The translations under genes were made by a program, and so were the position numbers. A stretch of DNA of 64,000 bases. It comes from VAZQ01 sp963763365 (GTDB lineage Bacteria > Pseudomonadota > Alphaproteobacteria > Rhizobiales > Xanthobacteraceae). The notes below the pieces were generated by a model, which was given only the letters and a program-made list of their open reading frames with translations, did no database searches and was not told the DNA's origin. Below are positions 24,852 to 34,286 of this stretch, one piece after another (the stretch's first letter is position 1; every line of letters begins with the position of its first letter). The stretch spans positions 1 to 64,000 of the forward strand of contig CAVXOE010000015.1 in the NCBI GenBank assembly GCA_963763365.1. Reading direction: 5' to 3'.

Positions 24852-26678
24852 ATGGCGGCGCCGCTCGTTCAGCTCAAGGATATCGCACTGACGTTCGGCG
24901 GCACGCCGCTGCTCGCGGGCGTAGAGCTGTCGGTCGCGGCGGGCGAGCGCGTATGCCTCGTCGGCCGCAACGGCTCGGGCAAATCCACGTTGTTGAAGAT
25001 CGCGGCCGGCCTGATCGAGCCCGACCGCGGCACACGCTTCGTGCAGCCAGGGGCCACAGTACGCTATCTGCCGCAGGAGCCGGATTTCGCAGGCTTTGCG
25101 ACCACGCTCTCCTATGTGGAAGCGGGCCTCGGTCCCGGCGACGATCACCATGCCGCGCGTTATCTGCTCGAACAGATGGGGCTGACCGGCGACGAGGACC
25201 CGGCCCACATTTCCGGCGGCGAGGCAAGGCGTGCCGCGCTCGCGCGCGTTCTGGCGCCCTCGCCCGACATCCTGCTGCTCGACGAACCCACGAACCATCT
25301 CGATCTTCCGACCATCGAGTGGCTGGAACAGGAATTGAACGGTCGGCGCGCCGCGCTGGTGATCATCAGCCACGACCGGCGCTTCCTCGCCAATTTGTCA
25401 CGCACCACCGTCTGGCTTGACCGCGGACAAACCCGCCGCATCGAACGCGGCTTCGCGGCCTTCGAGGCCTGGCGGGACGAAGTGCTCGCCGAGGAAGAGC
25501 GCGATCAGCACAAGCTCGACCGCAAGATCGTCGCCGAGGAGCACTGGTTGCGCTACGGCGTGACCGCGCGGCGCAAGCGCAACGTGCGCCGGCTCGGCGA
25601 TCTTCACGCCTTGCGCGAAAAACGCCGCAGCTATCGCGGTAGCGTCGGCAAGGCGGCGCTGACCGCTGCCGCCGCGGACGCGTCCGGTACGCTGGTGATC
25701 GAGGCCGACAAGATCGGCAAGTCGTACGACGGCCGCGCGGTCGTGCGCGACTTTTCGATCCGCATCCAGCGCGGCGACCGCATCGGCATCGTCGGGCCGA
25801 ACGGCAGCGGCAAGACCACGCTGATCAACCTGCTCATCGGCGCGCTCGCGCCCGACGACGGAATCGTGCGGCATGGTGCGAATCTCGCCACCGCCACGCT
25901 CGACCAGCACCGCGAGAGCCTCGATCCGACCTCGACCGTGGCCGAGGCATTGACCCGCGGCCGCGGCGACACCGTGCTGGTCGGCAACACGGCGCGGCAC
26001 GTGATCGGCTACATGAAGGACTTTCTGTTCGCGCCCGAGCAGGCGCGCACGCCGCTCGGCGTGCTTTCGGGCGGCGAACGCGGCCGCCTGATGCTGGCGC
26101 GTGCGCTGGCCAAGTCGTCGAACGTGCTGGTGCTCGACGAGCCGACCAACGATCTCGATCTCGAAACGCTCGACGTGCTGGAGGAGATGCTGGCCGACTA
26201 TGCCGGCACCATCATTCTCTCCAGCCACGACCGCGATTTCCTCGACCGCGTGGTGAGCGCGGTCCTCATTCCGGAGGCCGACGGGCGCTGGGTGGAATAT
26301 GCTGGCGGCTATACGGACATGCTGACACAGCGCGGCAAGGATTTTTCCGCGACGCCCATCAAGCAGGCCGCAACGAAGAACGCCTCCGACGTGAAGGGAG
26401 CGAACGCATCATCGCTGCCCGAACCGAAGCAGGCCAAGCGGCGTCTGAGCTTCAACGAGAAGCACGCGCTCGAAACATTGCCGAAAGCCATGACCGCGCT
26501 AGAGGACAAGGTTCGCGTCCTCAACGCGCGCCTCGCGGACCACGGCCTCTACGAACGCGACCGCAAGGCGTTCGACCAAGCCACCACCGCGCTTACCGCC
26601 GCGCAGGCGGAGCTGGCAACCGCCGAGCAAAAGTGGCTTGAACTCGAGATTCTCCGCGAGGAGATCGAAAGCCGCTGA
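24852..26678 (+). CDS. ABC-F family ATPase (Uup type)
   Basis: This is a 608-residue cytoplasmic protein with two ATP-binding cassettes and no membrane part. Cassette 1 has Walker A GRNGSGKST (about 37-45), signature SGGEARRAAL and Walker B ILLLDEPTNHLD. Cassette 2 has GPNGSGKTT (about 316-324), LSGGERGRLML and VLVLDEPTNDLD. The linker between them is basic, and a C-terminal coiled coil (after about 540) matches Uup rather than EttA. ABC-F proteins of this kind act on ribosomes or DNA structures. It appears to be monocistronic. Confidence 0.93.
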   Translation: MAAPLVQLKDIALTFGGTPLLAGVELSVAAGERVCLVGRNGSGKSTLLKIAAGLIEPDRGTRFVQPGATVRYLPQEPDFAGFATTLSYVEAGLGPGDDHHAARYLLEQMGLTGDEDPAHISGGEARRAALARVLAPSPDILLLDEPTNHLDLPTIEWLEQELNGRRAALVIISHDRRFLANLSRTTVWLDRGQTRRIERGFAAFEAWRDEVLAEEERDQHKLDRKIVAEEHWLRYGVTARRKRNVRRLGDLHALREKRRSYRGSVGKAALTAAAADASGTLVIEADKIGKSYDGRAVVRDFSIRIQRGDRIGIVGPNGSGKTTLINLLIGALAPDDGIVRHGANLATATLDQHRESLDPTSTVAEALTRGRGDTVLVGNTARHVIGYMKDFLFAPEQARTPLGVLSGGERGRLMLARALAKSSNVLVLDEPTNDLDLETLDVLEEMLADYAGTIILSSHDRDFLDRVVSAVLIPEADGRWVEYAGGYTDMLTQRGKDFSATPIKQAATKNASDVKGANASSLPEPKQAKRRLSFNEKHALETLPKAMTALEDKVRVLNARLADHGLYERDRKAFDQATTALTAAQAELATAEQKWLELEILREEIESR

Positions 26679-26694
26679 GCTACGCACAAACTTG

Positions 26695-27934
26695 TCAGCC
26701 GCCCGCGCGCGTCAAATACGCCAGTGCACCGCGTGCGGCCGCCGCGCCGGTCGCGAACGACGCCTGCAGCAGATAACCGCCGGTCGGCGCCTCCCAATCG
26801 AGCATTTCGCCGGCGACGAAAACACCGGGTTTGCGCCTGAGCATGAAATTCCCGTCGATCTGGTCGAACGCAATGCCGCCGGCGGTCGAGATCGCCCGGG
26901 CGATATCCGCCACGCCGGTGAGACGAACCGGAACAGCCTTGATCAGCTCGCTCAACGCCGCCGGTTGCATCGCCGATAACGCCGTCGAGGACGCGATCGC
27001 CGCCTCGTGCAGCAGGCCGATGGCAGCGGGCGCGAGCGCGGCGGCCTTGCGCAGGAAGGTCGAGAGCGACTGCTTGCCGCGTGGCATGGCAAGGCGCCTT
27101 ACCAGATCGCTCGCGGCGAGGTCCGGCCGCAGGTCGATCTGCACGACCGCCTCCCCGTGCGCTGCGATGGCTTCGCGCAGCGGTGCCGACAGCGCGTAGA
27201 TGCCGCCGCCTTCCAGTCCGCGGGCCGTGACGATCGCTTCGCCGCGCACGCTCCGGCCGCCGAACGACAATGCGATGCGCTTGAGCGGCTGGCCCTCGAA
27301 CCGCTTTCGGAATACCTCCGACCATACCGACCGTGAAACCGCAATTCGCCGGGCGCAATGGCGTCACGGCGATGCTGGCGTTCGTGATTGCTTCGACCCA
27401 ACTGCCGTCGGAGCCAAGCTGCGGCCAACTCGCGCCGCCCAACGCCAGCACGGTCGCGTCCGCCTCGACGGCGCGGCCGCCTTCTGGCGTGTCGAATATC
27501 AGCCCACCGCCATCGAAGCCGCGCCATGCGTGCCGTGACTTGAAGACGACGCCGAGCGCATCGAGCCGCCGCAACCAAGCGCGCAGCAGCGGCGACGTCT
27601 TGAGCACCTTCGGGAACACACGTCCGCTTGACCCGACGAAGGTCGGTTGTCCCAGTCCCTCGCACCAGGCGCGCAGCGCCGACGGAGGAAACGCCTCGAT
27701 CGCCGCGCGCAGATGCGGCGTCGCGGCGCCGTAGCGGCCGAGCAGCGTTTCGAGCGGCTCGCTGTGAGTCAGATTGAGGCCGCCCCGACCGGCCAGCAGA
27801 AATTTGCGTCCGGCGGACGGCATCCGGTCATAGATGGTGACCGCCGCGCCGTCCGTCGCCAGCACCTCGGCCGCCATCAACCCTGCCGGGCCGGCACCAA
27901 CGACAGCAACGTTTGGGCGCGATGCAATGGACAA
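26695..27934 (-). pseudogene. BaiN/HI0933-type FAD flavoprotein, interrupted by one extra base
   Basis: The N-terminal part (start 27934) has the Rossmann FAD motif VAVVGAGPAGLMAAE, AGRKFLLAGRGGLNLTH and DATVLALGGASWPQLGSDG. After NCGFTVG the frame is lost. Removing the base at 27325 restores WSEVFRKRFEGQPLKRI and leads into the intact second half (FGGRSVRGEAIVTARGLEGGG through GEMLDWEAPTGGYLLQASF). The restored protein of about 412 residues would be a normal NAD(P)/FAD-dependent oxidoreductase of this family. The rest of the sequence is well preserved, so either a very recent mutation or a base-call error is likely. Confidence 0.85.
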
Positions 27935-27987
27935 TGAGGGGCCCCGAGCGAACGCTTAAGAGCGCGAAATCCAATCCCCGCGCCGGC

Positions 27988-29784
27988 TCAATCCGGCTGA
28001 CGAGCGGACCGCAGCCGGTCGGTCGCATCGTGGTCGATATCGAACGTTTCCGGATCGATCACGACGCCATAGCGCTCCGCCGCGGCCGTTGCCGTCACGT
28101 AACCCTGCCGGACGTCCTCCCGGACGTCATGCGGCGGCCGCTCGAACGCTGCTCCGTAACCACCCCCGCCGCCAGAGCTGATGCGGAACGCGTCGCCGGG
28201 CCTAAGCTGCGCCACTAAAACCTTGGCGTTCGGAAAATCCGATTTCCATTCGGTGCCAAGACGAAAGGCCACGTGGTTTCCGGTCGCGTCTTCACCGCCG
28301 CCGAGGCCCCAGGGCGGACAGGCCGAGCGCTCACTCTGCGTGTTCACCGTAACGTTGCTCAGCGCGCGCGTGGTGCGCGCGATGCCAAGGCCGCCGCGAT
28401 GCTTGCCGGCACCGCCCGAGTCGGGGATGAGTTCGAAGCGCTCGACCAGGATCGGAAACTTCGCCTCCGCCTGCTCGTTCGGGCCATTATGGGTATCGCC
28501 GTCGTTCATGCAAACCGTCGCCGAGACACCGTCCTCGGTGCGCTTTGCGCCCCACCCGCCGCCGAGCGGACCGAAGGTGCCGATGAAGAACTCGGAGGTC
28601 TTCGGATTGAAGCCGTGGAAGCTCGGCGCCACGAGATCGGCGTGATGCCCGGCGATGACCCGGTCCGGAATCGCCGGCTGCAGCGCCTTGAAGATGGTGT
28701 CGATGACGGTCATCGGGAACGTCATCCACCACCGCATCGGCGCGGGCCGCGTCGCGCTGATGATGCGGCCCGGCGGGATGATGACCTTGAGGCTCCGGAA
28801 CGCGCCGTCGTTGATCGGATAGTCGGTCGGCGAGGTGATGCACTTGTAGGCCACCTGGGCACAGCCGTAGCCGGTGGTGATCGCGGAGTTGTAGAACCCG
28901 CGCACCTGCTTCGACACCTCGGTGAAATCGATCGTCATCTCTTCGCCCTTGACGGTCACCTTGACACGGACCGGGATACGCTTGCCGATCTCGATGCCGT
29001 CATCGTCGAGCCACGACTCCGCCTCGTACACGCCGTCCGGGATGGTCTTGGTGCGGGCGCGCGCCGCCGCCTCGGCGCGGTCCATGATTTCGGCGATCGA
29101 ATCCAGCACCGCGCGCTGGCCGTAGCGGTCGAGCAATTCGAGGAAGCGCCGCTCGCCGGTCTTCACCGCGGTGACCTGCGCGCGCAGGTCGCCCATGGCG
29201 CGCGGCGGCAGCCGGACGTTCATCTGGATAATGTCGAGCAGGTCCTGATTGACCTTGCCGCGGTCCAGGTACTTCAGGATCGGGATCTGAATGCCTTCGG
29301 AATAGATGTCGGTCGTCATGCCACCCAGAACGCCGCCGACATCGAGCCAATGCGCCATGCAGCAGGAGAAGCCGACCAGCTTGCCCTTGTGAAAGATCGG
29401 CAACGTGAACGTGAAGTGATTGAGGTGGCTGCCGGTCGTGTAGGAGTCGTTGGTGACGTAGATGTCGCCCGGCTTCATGTTCTTGATGCCGAAGTGGCGG
29501 ATCTTCGCCTTCACGGTTTCCGCCATGCCGCGGATGAACGTCGGCAGGCCGATGCCGATCGATACCGTCTCGCCTTCCGCCGTGAACAAGCCGGTGGTGA
29601 AGTCGAGCGCCTCGTAGATGATCATGTTGTAGGCGGTGCGCATGAGGTTGGTCTTCATTTCCTCGGTCACGGCGAGCACGCCGTTGCGCACGATCTCGAC
29701 AATAACGGGATCGACCTTGCGGTCCTTCTTCCGAGCTTTCCTGATCGCTTTTTTGGTCACTTTTTTGGTCGCCTTCTTGGTCAT
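27988..29784 (-). CDS. Hydantoinase B / oxoprolinase family protein
   Basis: This 598-residue protein is the B subunit of an ATP-dependent hydantoinase/oxoprolinase-type enzyme (the family also includes acetone carboxylase alpha). Landmarks are RTAYNMIIYEALDFTTGLF, DIYVTNDSYTTGSHLNH, FSCCMAHWLDVGG and, near the C-terminus, GGAGKHRGGLGIARTTRA. The first 23 residues are highly lysine-rich (MTKKATKKVTKKA...), an unusual addition before the conserved domain. The start ATG overlaps the hydantoinase A stop by four bases, so the two subunits are coupled. Substrate (hydantoin, 5-oxoproline or related cyclic amide/ketone) is not deducible. Confidence 0.9.
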   Translation of the reverse strand: MTKKATKKVTKKAIRKARKKDRKVDPVIVEIVRNGVLAVTEEMKTNLMRTAYNMIIYEALDFTTGLFTAEGETVSIGIGLPTFIRGMAETVKAKIRHFGIKNMKPGDIYVTNDSYTTGSHLNHFTFTLPIFHKGKLVGFSCCMAHWLDVGGVLGGMTTDIYSEGIQIPILKYLDRGKVNQDLLDIIQMNVRLPPRAMGDLRAQVTAVKTGERRFLELLDRYGQRAVLDSIAEIMDRAEAAARARTKTIPDGVYEAESWLDDDGIEIGKRIPVRVKVTVKGEEMTIDFTEVSKQVRGFYNSAITTGYGCAQVAYKCITSPTDYPINDGAFRSLKVIIPPGRIISATRPAPMRWWMTFPMTVIDTIFKALQPAIPDRVIAGHHADLVAPSFHGFNPKTSEFFIGTFGPLGGGWGAKRTEDGVSATVCMNDGDTHNGPNEQAEAKFPILVERFELIPDSGGAGKHRGGLGIARTTRALSNVTVNTQSERSACPPWGLGGGEDATGNHVAFRLGTEWKSDFPNAKVLVAQLRPGDAFRISSGGGGGYGAAFERPPHDVREDVRQGYVTATAAAERYGVVIDPETFDIDHDATDRLRSARQPD

Positions 29785-31835
29785 CGCTTCATCCCCGCAA
29801 CCGCGATGACGAGATTGCCGTAGGCATCGACCGTCATCATGTCGCCCGGCATCAGTACCGTGGTCGAGGCATGCTCTTCGATCAGCGCCGGCCCCGCGAT
29901 CTTGTTTCCCGCCACGAGTTCACCTCGCCGATAGGTCGGTGCATTGCGGAATTTGCCGTCGAACGACACTTTTCGCCTGCCGGTGAAGGCGGCTTTCGGC
30001 GGCGTGCTGCCGCCCTTCCCGATCTTCTCCTGCGGCGGCTTCTTCATCTCGCCGGTGACGGTGATGCGAAGGCTGACGATCTCGGCTTGCTCGGCCGGCG
30101 CGGACGTGCCGTAACGCTGCAGGTGGTCGTCATCGAAATGCTGCTTGATCGCCTGGCGATCCCGCTTCCGAAACACGCCGACCGGCAGTTCGACCGTGAC
30201 CGGATGCTCCTGCCCGATGTAACGCATGTCGAGCGCGCGCTTCACCGTGATCTTGCGCGGCTTGATTGAGTTCGACGCTATGGCCTTTCGCCCCTGCGTT
30301 TCCAGCTCATTGAACACCGCTTCGATCTCCTCGAATGGCGCGTCCGACAAATGCATGAGATGCGTGCGGACGTAGTCGTAGCGGAGGTCGGAAAAAAGCA
30401 TGCCGAACGCCGAAAATACGCCCGGCGCTCCCGGGATGATGACCTTGCGAATGCCGATCTCGCGCGCGACCGCGACCGCGTGCAGCGGCCCCGCACCGCC
30501 ATAAGCGACCATCACGAAATCGCCGGCGTCGAGTCCGCGCTCGGTCGTGACGCCCTTCACTGCGTAAGACATCGCCGTGGCGGCGACGCGCAGGATGCCG
30601 TCGGCGACCTGAGTGGGGCTCATGTCGAGCGGTTTGCCCACTTTGGCGAGCGCGCGCTCGGCCGCCTGCACGTCGAGCTTCATCTCACCACCGAGGAAAC
30701 GGTCGGCGCCGAGCCGGCCAAGCATCAGGTTGGCGTCGGTGACGGTCGGCTCGGTACCGCCCTGGCCGTAGCAGGCAGGCCCCGGCTGCGCGCCCGCGCT
30801 CTGCGGACCGACACGCAGCGCGCCGTCCTCGAGCTTGGCGATCGAGCCGCCGCCCGTGCCGACCTCGAAAATATCCATCATGGCGATCTGCACCGGCAGG
30901 GCCTTGTCGTAGCCTCCGATCAGCGCCGCACCGGTGGTCAGCGCTTCCCCCTTGTAGATCACGCCAGCCTTGGCGGTGGTGCCGCCCATGTCGAAGGCAA
31001 TCGCATTCTTGATTCCGAGCGTGTGGCAGAGCGCCTGGGTGCCTATCACACCTGCGGCCGGACCCGATTCGAGCATCCGCACGCACTGCGACTGCGCCTG
31101 TTCGCTTTCGTAAAGCCCGCCGGTCGACTGCACGATCAGGAACGAACCTTTGAAGCCTTCGCTGCGGATATGCGCGTCGATCTCACCGATGTATCGCCGC
31201 ACCTTCGGACCGATGAACGCATTGGCGGCCACGGTCGAGCAGCGCTCGAACTCGCGGTATTCCTGCGACAGTTCGTGCGAGGCCGAGACGAATACGCCGG
31301 GAAGGCGCTTGCTGAGCAACTCCTTCGCCCGCGCCTCATGCGCACTGTTGGCATAGCAATTGATGAACATGATCGCGACGGCTTCCACGCCGAGCTTTTC
31401 GAACGTGTCGGCCAGCACCGCCAGTTCCGCTTCGTCGAGTGGCGTCAGCACCTCGCCGTCGGCGCGTACACGCTCTTTCACCTCGAAGCGGAGCGCCCGT
31501 TCGATCAACGGCTTGTGTTTCTGGAAGTAGAGATTGTAGGCGTCCGGCCGGTTGATGCGGCCGATTTCATAGACGTCGCGGAAACCATCGGTCGTGACCA
31601 GCGCGGTCTTCGCGCCGGCGCGCTCGAGCATCGTGTTGATGGCGATTGTCGAGCCGTGCAGGAACAGGTTTGCGGAGGCATAGTCGGTACCGGCCTTTGC
31701 GATACCATTGCTGATGCCATCGACGAGCCGCTGCGGCGTCGACAATGCTTTGCCGAACGTCAGCCGCCCGGCGTTGTCGAATGTCGCGATGTCGGTGAAG
31801 GTACCGCCGATGTCGGCCGCAAGCCGCACCCCCAT
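29781..31835 (-). CDS. Hydantoinase A / oxoprolinase family protein
   Basis: This is the 684-residue A subunit, partner of the adjacent B subunit. It begins with the phosphate-binding motif RLAADIGGTFTDIATFD and has DMGGTTAKAGVI (second nucleotide motif, after about 280) and VAYGGAGPLHAVAVAREIG. ATG 31835 directly precedes the domain and is preferred; an upstream in-frame GTG at 31865 with GAGGACC before it is possible. Together the pair would use ATP to open a cyclic amide or carboxylate derivative. The operon has no visible transporter, though a Bug-type binding protein gene lies about 550 nt upstream in the opposite direction. Confidence 0.9.
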   Translation of the reverse strand: MGVRLAADIGGTFTDIATFDNAGRLTFGKALSTPQRLVDGISNGIAKAGTDYASANLFLHGSTIAINTMLERAGAKTALVTTDGFRDVYEIGRINRPDAYNLYFQKHKPLIERALRFEVKERVRADGEVLTPLDEAELAVLADTFEKLGVEAVAIMFINCYANSAHEARAKELLSKRLPGVFVSASHELSQEYREFERCSTVAANAFIGPKVRRYIGEIDAHIRSEGFKGSFLIVQSTGGLYESEQAQSQCVRMLESGPAAGVIGTQALCHTLGIKNAIAFDMGGTTAKAGVIYKGEALTTGAALIGGYDKALPVQIAMMDIFEVGTGGGSIAKLEDGALRVGPQSAGAQPGPACYGQGGTEPTVTDANLMLGRLGADRFLGGEMKLDVQAAERALAKVGKPLDMSPTQVADGILRVAATAMSYAVKGVTTERGLDAGDFVMVAYGGAGPLHAVAVAREIGIRKVIIPGAPGVFSAFGMLFSDLRYDYVRTHLMHLSDAPFEEIEAVFNELETQGRKAIASNSIKPRKITVKRALDMRYIGQEHPVTVELPVGVFRKRDRQAIKQHFDDDHLQRYGTSAPAEQAEIVSLRITVTGEMKKPPQEKIGKGGSTPPKAAFTGRRKVSFDGKFRNAPTYRRGELVAGNKIAGPALIEEHASTTVLMPGDMMTVDAYGNLVIAVAGMKR

Positions 31836-32004
31836 CCCTCGAGCGTTTGAAAGCCTTGATGTCACTGGTTCACCGCCGGTCCTCGCGGGCACATACAGGT
31901 TGCGGGAGAAGTATCCGACTCTTGCCGCATGGCTCAAGCCACGCGGCAATCTCTCGGATCAATTCGATATGCAGGCGAGGACGCGGCAATGGCGCACGCA
32001 AGAA

Positions 32005-32196
32005 CTAGGCGCGCCGATTGATCTTTGCCGTGTAGTTCATCGCTCCGGCGCCACAGCAGGGGCAGTTCATCGCGACTAGAATCAACTGCTTGGCGTCCTC
32101 CTCGAGGTCGGAGCTATCCAGCACTTCGCGGACCTGTTTCTGGAACAGGTCGTGGAGCGGTACGTTAGCGTGAAAGATCTGGTCGTCGAAGCCCAT
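32005..32196 (-). CDS. Small CPCCG-motif protein of unknown function
   Basis: The protein has 63 residues (start MGFDDQIF at 32196; an earlier start at 32217 adds seven). The first half is helical and acidic (FQKQVREVLDSSDLEEDAKQ). The second half holds CPCCG near residue 45, then NYTAKINRR. The cysteine cluster could bind zinc or an iron-sulfur centre, but with only three cysteines this is uncertain. It is divergent from the Bug-type gene across a region with two palindromes. Confidence 0.6.
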   Translation of the reverse strand: MGFDDQIFHANVPLHDLFQKQVREVLDSSDLEEDAKQLILVAMNCPCCGAGAMNYTAKINRRA

Positions 32197-32221
32197 CGAT
32201 TTTTCGCTGCCTCTCACTCCA

Positions 32222-32282
32222 ATTAAATATCGTTTAATGGCCGCCTGCCAGCGCTAATGCGCGATATCGGCTTTTCGCCGAT
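32222..32282. promoter_or_regulatory. Two 17-bp palindromes in a divergent intergenic region
   Basis: ATTAAA-tatcg-TTTAAT (32222-32238) and ATCGGC-ttttc-GCCGAT (32266-32282) are both perfect 6-5-6 inverted repeats, 27 nt apart. They lie between the CPCCG gene (minus) and the Bug-type gene (plus). The first has the look of an operator or promoter element and the second could also fold as RNA. Confidence 0.45.
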
Positions 32283-32391
32283 TGCGTGCATGTCACATCG
32301 TCCAGGTTCTAGCTTGTGCCGGCCGTTTGCGTCTGCTTTTCTCACCCGGAATTCCGGCGAATAGACCGGACACAATGGGAGGAGTTGCTCG

Positions 32392-33358
32392 ATGAAGCGA
32401 ATTTGCTTCGCCTTGGCGATCGCATTCGTCGCGCTCCATTCCGGTGATGCTCGCGCGCAAGGCTATCCCAACCGTCCGGTTCGCGTGCTGGTGCCCTTCG
32501 CGGCCGGTGGCGCGGTCGACGTGCTGGCCCGGCTGGTCGGGCAGAAGCTTTCGGAACGCCTGGGCCAGCCGGTCATTATCGAGAATCGTCCGGGCGCCGG
32601 CGGCAATCTCGCCTCCGAAGTGCTCGCAAAATCGCCGCCCGACGGCTACACCGTGCTGCAAACCGTCAACGGCATTTCGATCAGCCCTTCGCTCTACAAG
32701 ACGCTGCCGTTCGACTCGCAGAAGGACTTTCTCGCAGTTACGCAGATCGTCCAATCGCAGCTCATTCTGGTGGCGAATCTCGAATTTGCCCGCCGGCAAC
32801 GTCAGCGAGCTTATCGCGCTGGCCAAGTCGAAGCCCGGCGCGCTGAACTACGGTTCGACCGGCATCGGAAACCCGCTGCACCTGACCATGGAGATGCTGA
32901 AAAGCGCCGCCGGCATCGACATCCAGCCGGTCCCCTACCGTGGCGACGCGCCGGCCAATGCCGCCTTGATTGCGGGCGAAATACAGCTCGGCGTGATGCC
33001 GATGTCGACCACGCTGCCGCTGATCGAATCCGGCCGGCTCAAGGCATTGGCGATCGGCGGCCCCAAACGTTCCCCGGCGCTCCCCAACGTGCCGACAGTT
33101 GCGGAAACCATTCCGGGCTTCGAATCGACCAGTTGGCAGGGCTACTTCGTGCCGGCCGGCACACCGCGTGAGATCGTCGTGCGGCTGCAGCAGGAAATGG
33201 TTGCGGTGCTCAAGCTGCCCGACGTGATCGAACGGTTGCGCTCGGGCGGCAATGAGGGCGTGGGCTCGACGCCGGAGGAATTCGATGCCCGTTTCCGGGC
33301 GGACATCACGAAATACGCGAAGATCATCGCCGATGCGAAAATACCCAGGCAGGATTGA
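32392..33358 (+). pseudogene. Bug family (TctC-type) substrate-binding protein, interrupted by one extra base
   Basis: The signal peptide (about 1-23, ending DARAQ) is followed by the family opening YPNRPVRVLVPFAAGGAVDVLAR and ENRPGAGGN. At 32785-32787 a TTT replaces the TT needed to continue as LPAGNVSELIALAKSKPG. The rest, in the next frame, is intact (YGSTGIGNPLHLTMEML, PYRGDAPANAALIAGEIQLGV, LPNVPTVAET). With one T removed the protein has the normal length of about 320 residues. Family members bind carboxylates in the periplasm for tripartite (TctABC) uptake, but no TctA/TctB genes are nearby. A homopolymer miscall is a likely cause of the frameshift. Confidence 0.85.
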
Positions 33359-33371
33359 CAGAATGCCTCAG

Positions 33372-33395
33372 GAAAAAAATAAGCGAGATTATCGC
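33372..33395 (-). terminator. Terminator of the tRNA-Arg gene
   Basis: On the minus strand, GCGA-taatc-TCGC (33395-33383) is followed by TTATTTTTTT (33382-33373), starting 13 nt after the tRNA 3' end. The stem is only four pairs, but the U-tract is strong. Confidence 0.5.
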
Positions 33396-33408
33396 GAATA
33401 AAACGGAT

Positions 33409-33485
33409 TGGCGGTCCCGAGAGGACTCGAACCTCCGACCTTCGGTTTAGGAAACCGCTGCTCTATCCGGCTGAGCTACGGGACC
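33409..33485 (-). tRNA. tRNA-Arg (anticodon CCT)
   Basis: The 77-nt gene folds as a standard cloverleaf. The acceptor stem is GGTCCCG / CGGGACC, the D-arm GCTC...GAGC, the anticodon loop TTCCTAA with anticodon CCT, and the T-arm has GGTTCGAGTCC. The CCA end is encoded (33411-33409), after discriminator G. It decodes AGG. The bottom anticodon-stem pair is a G-A mismatch. It is transcribed alone, with a weak TATATT -10 candidate near 33549-33544. Confidence 0.95.
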
Positions 33486-33613
33486 ACGCTGGGGGACGCC
33501 CGTTCCAGGCGCATACGCTCGATTCCAGTTCGAACGCACGCTCAATATAGCACGGCAGGCGGCGTCATCCAGCATGCAGCAGCGGTGGGTCCATCTTCCG
33601 TACCGATGGCCGG

Positions 33614-34162
33614 CTAAGCCCGCTGCTCCAGCCGGCTCGCCACTTCGGCCTTCCAGGCTTCGAGCGGCAGGAAGCCCGGCGTCTCGCGGCAATGCCGCTC
33701 GGTCTCGGCAAGGATCTGATCGCTCGGCAACGTGAGGTCGATCGGCACGCCGTGCGGCTGCGGCACGTACCACGGCGTATCCATGTAGACCTCGATGCCG
33801 TTGCCTTCGAGGTCGTTCATGTAGAACGACAGCGCGTTGCCGTGGCTCATCTGCCGGATGCCGGTCACGCCGGCCTCGCAGGCGCGGGCATACATCTCCT
33901 TGAGCTCTTCGATATTGGCCACCTTGAACGAAAGCTGGTTCACCGTCGTGACCCCGCTCGGCGCCCGCCCGGAGATGAGTACGACCTGATGGTGATGGTC
34001 GGTGGCGGCGGTTAGAAAGGCGAGTTCGTAACCCAGCCGCTCGCTCACACCACGATCGGCAACCACAAAGCCCAGGACACGGCGGTAGAACTCGACCTGC
34101 TTGTTGACGTCGCGGACATAAATGCCGCAATGCGAAAGCAGCGGATGGATGGCTGACGACAT
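33614..34162 (-). CDS. VOC family (extradiol dioxygenase-like) protein
   Basis: This is a 182-residue protein with two beta-alpha-beta-beta-beta units of the VOC fold. It opens with LSHCGIYVRDVNKQVEFYRRVLGF, has HHHQVVLISGR and ends with NDLEGNGIEVYMDTPWYV. Likely metal ligands are the first His (about residue 11), one His of the HHHQ stretch, and Glu in GIEVY, as in type I extradiol dioxygenases such as catechol 2,3-dioxygenase. Start 34162 follows CTGGAGAT at good spacing. A FixK/FNR-like site lies about 65 nt upstream. Confidence 0.85.
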   Translation of the reverse strand: MSSAIHPLLSHCGIYVRDVNKQVEFYRRVLGFVVADRGVSERLGYELAFLTAATDHHHQVVLISGRAPSGVTTVNQLSFKVANIEELKEMYARACEAGVTGIRQMSHGNALSFYMNDLEGNGIEVYMDTPWYVPQPHGVPIDLTLPSDQILAETERHCRETPGFLPLEAWKAEVASRLEQRA

Positions 34163-34226
34163 GACGATCTCCAGGATGCCCGGTGTCTCTTGCCATCGAT
34201 TGCACATCCGCCGGAGGCGTTCGGCT

Positions 34227-34240
34227 TTGACCTGGATCAA
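34227..34240 (-). promoter_or_regulatory. FixK/FNR-like site upstream of the VOC gene
   Basis: TTGA-CCTGGA-TCAA fits the relaxed CRP/FNR half-site pattern TTGA-N6-TCAA, flanked by GGCT and GCC. It lies 65 nt before the VOC start codon. One match of this kind can occur by chance. Confidence 0.35.
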
Positions 34241-34286
34241 GCCGCCTAGGAGACCTGGTAGCGGCTACGATCACAAGCGCTGCCGC

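Noticed and set aside
28273..29823. Long plus-strand open frame (516 codons) opposite hydantoinase B
   Set aside because: It is a shadow; the minus strand encodes the conserved hydantoinase B protein with an overlapping partner.
30351..31850. Long plus-strand open frame (499 codons) opposite hydantoinase A
   Set aside because: Arg/His/Glu-rich shadow of the hydantoinase A gene, with no recognisable domain.
33447..34274. Minus-strand open frame covering the tRNA and the VOC gene
   Set aside because: It overlaps a complete tRNA gene and is a frame-shifted shadow of the VOC gene.
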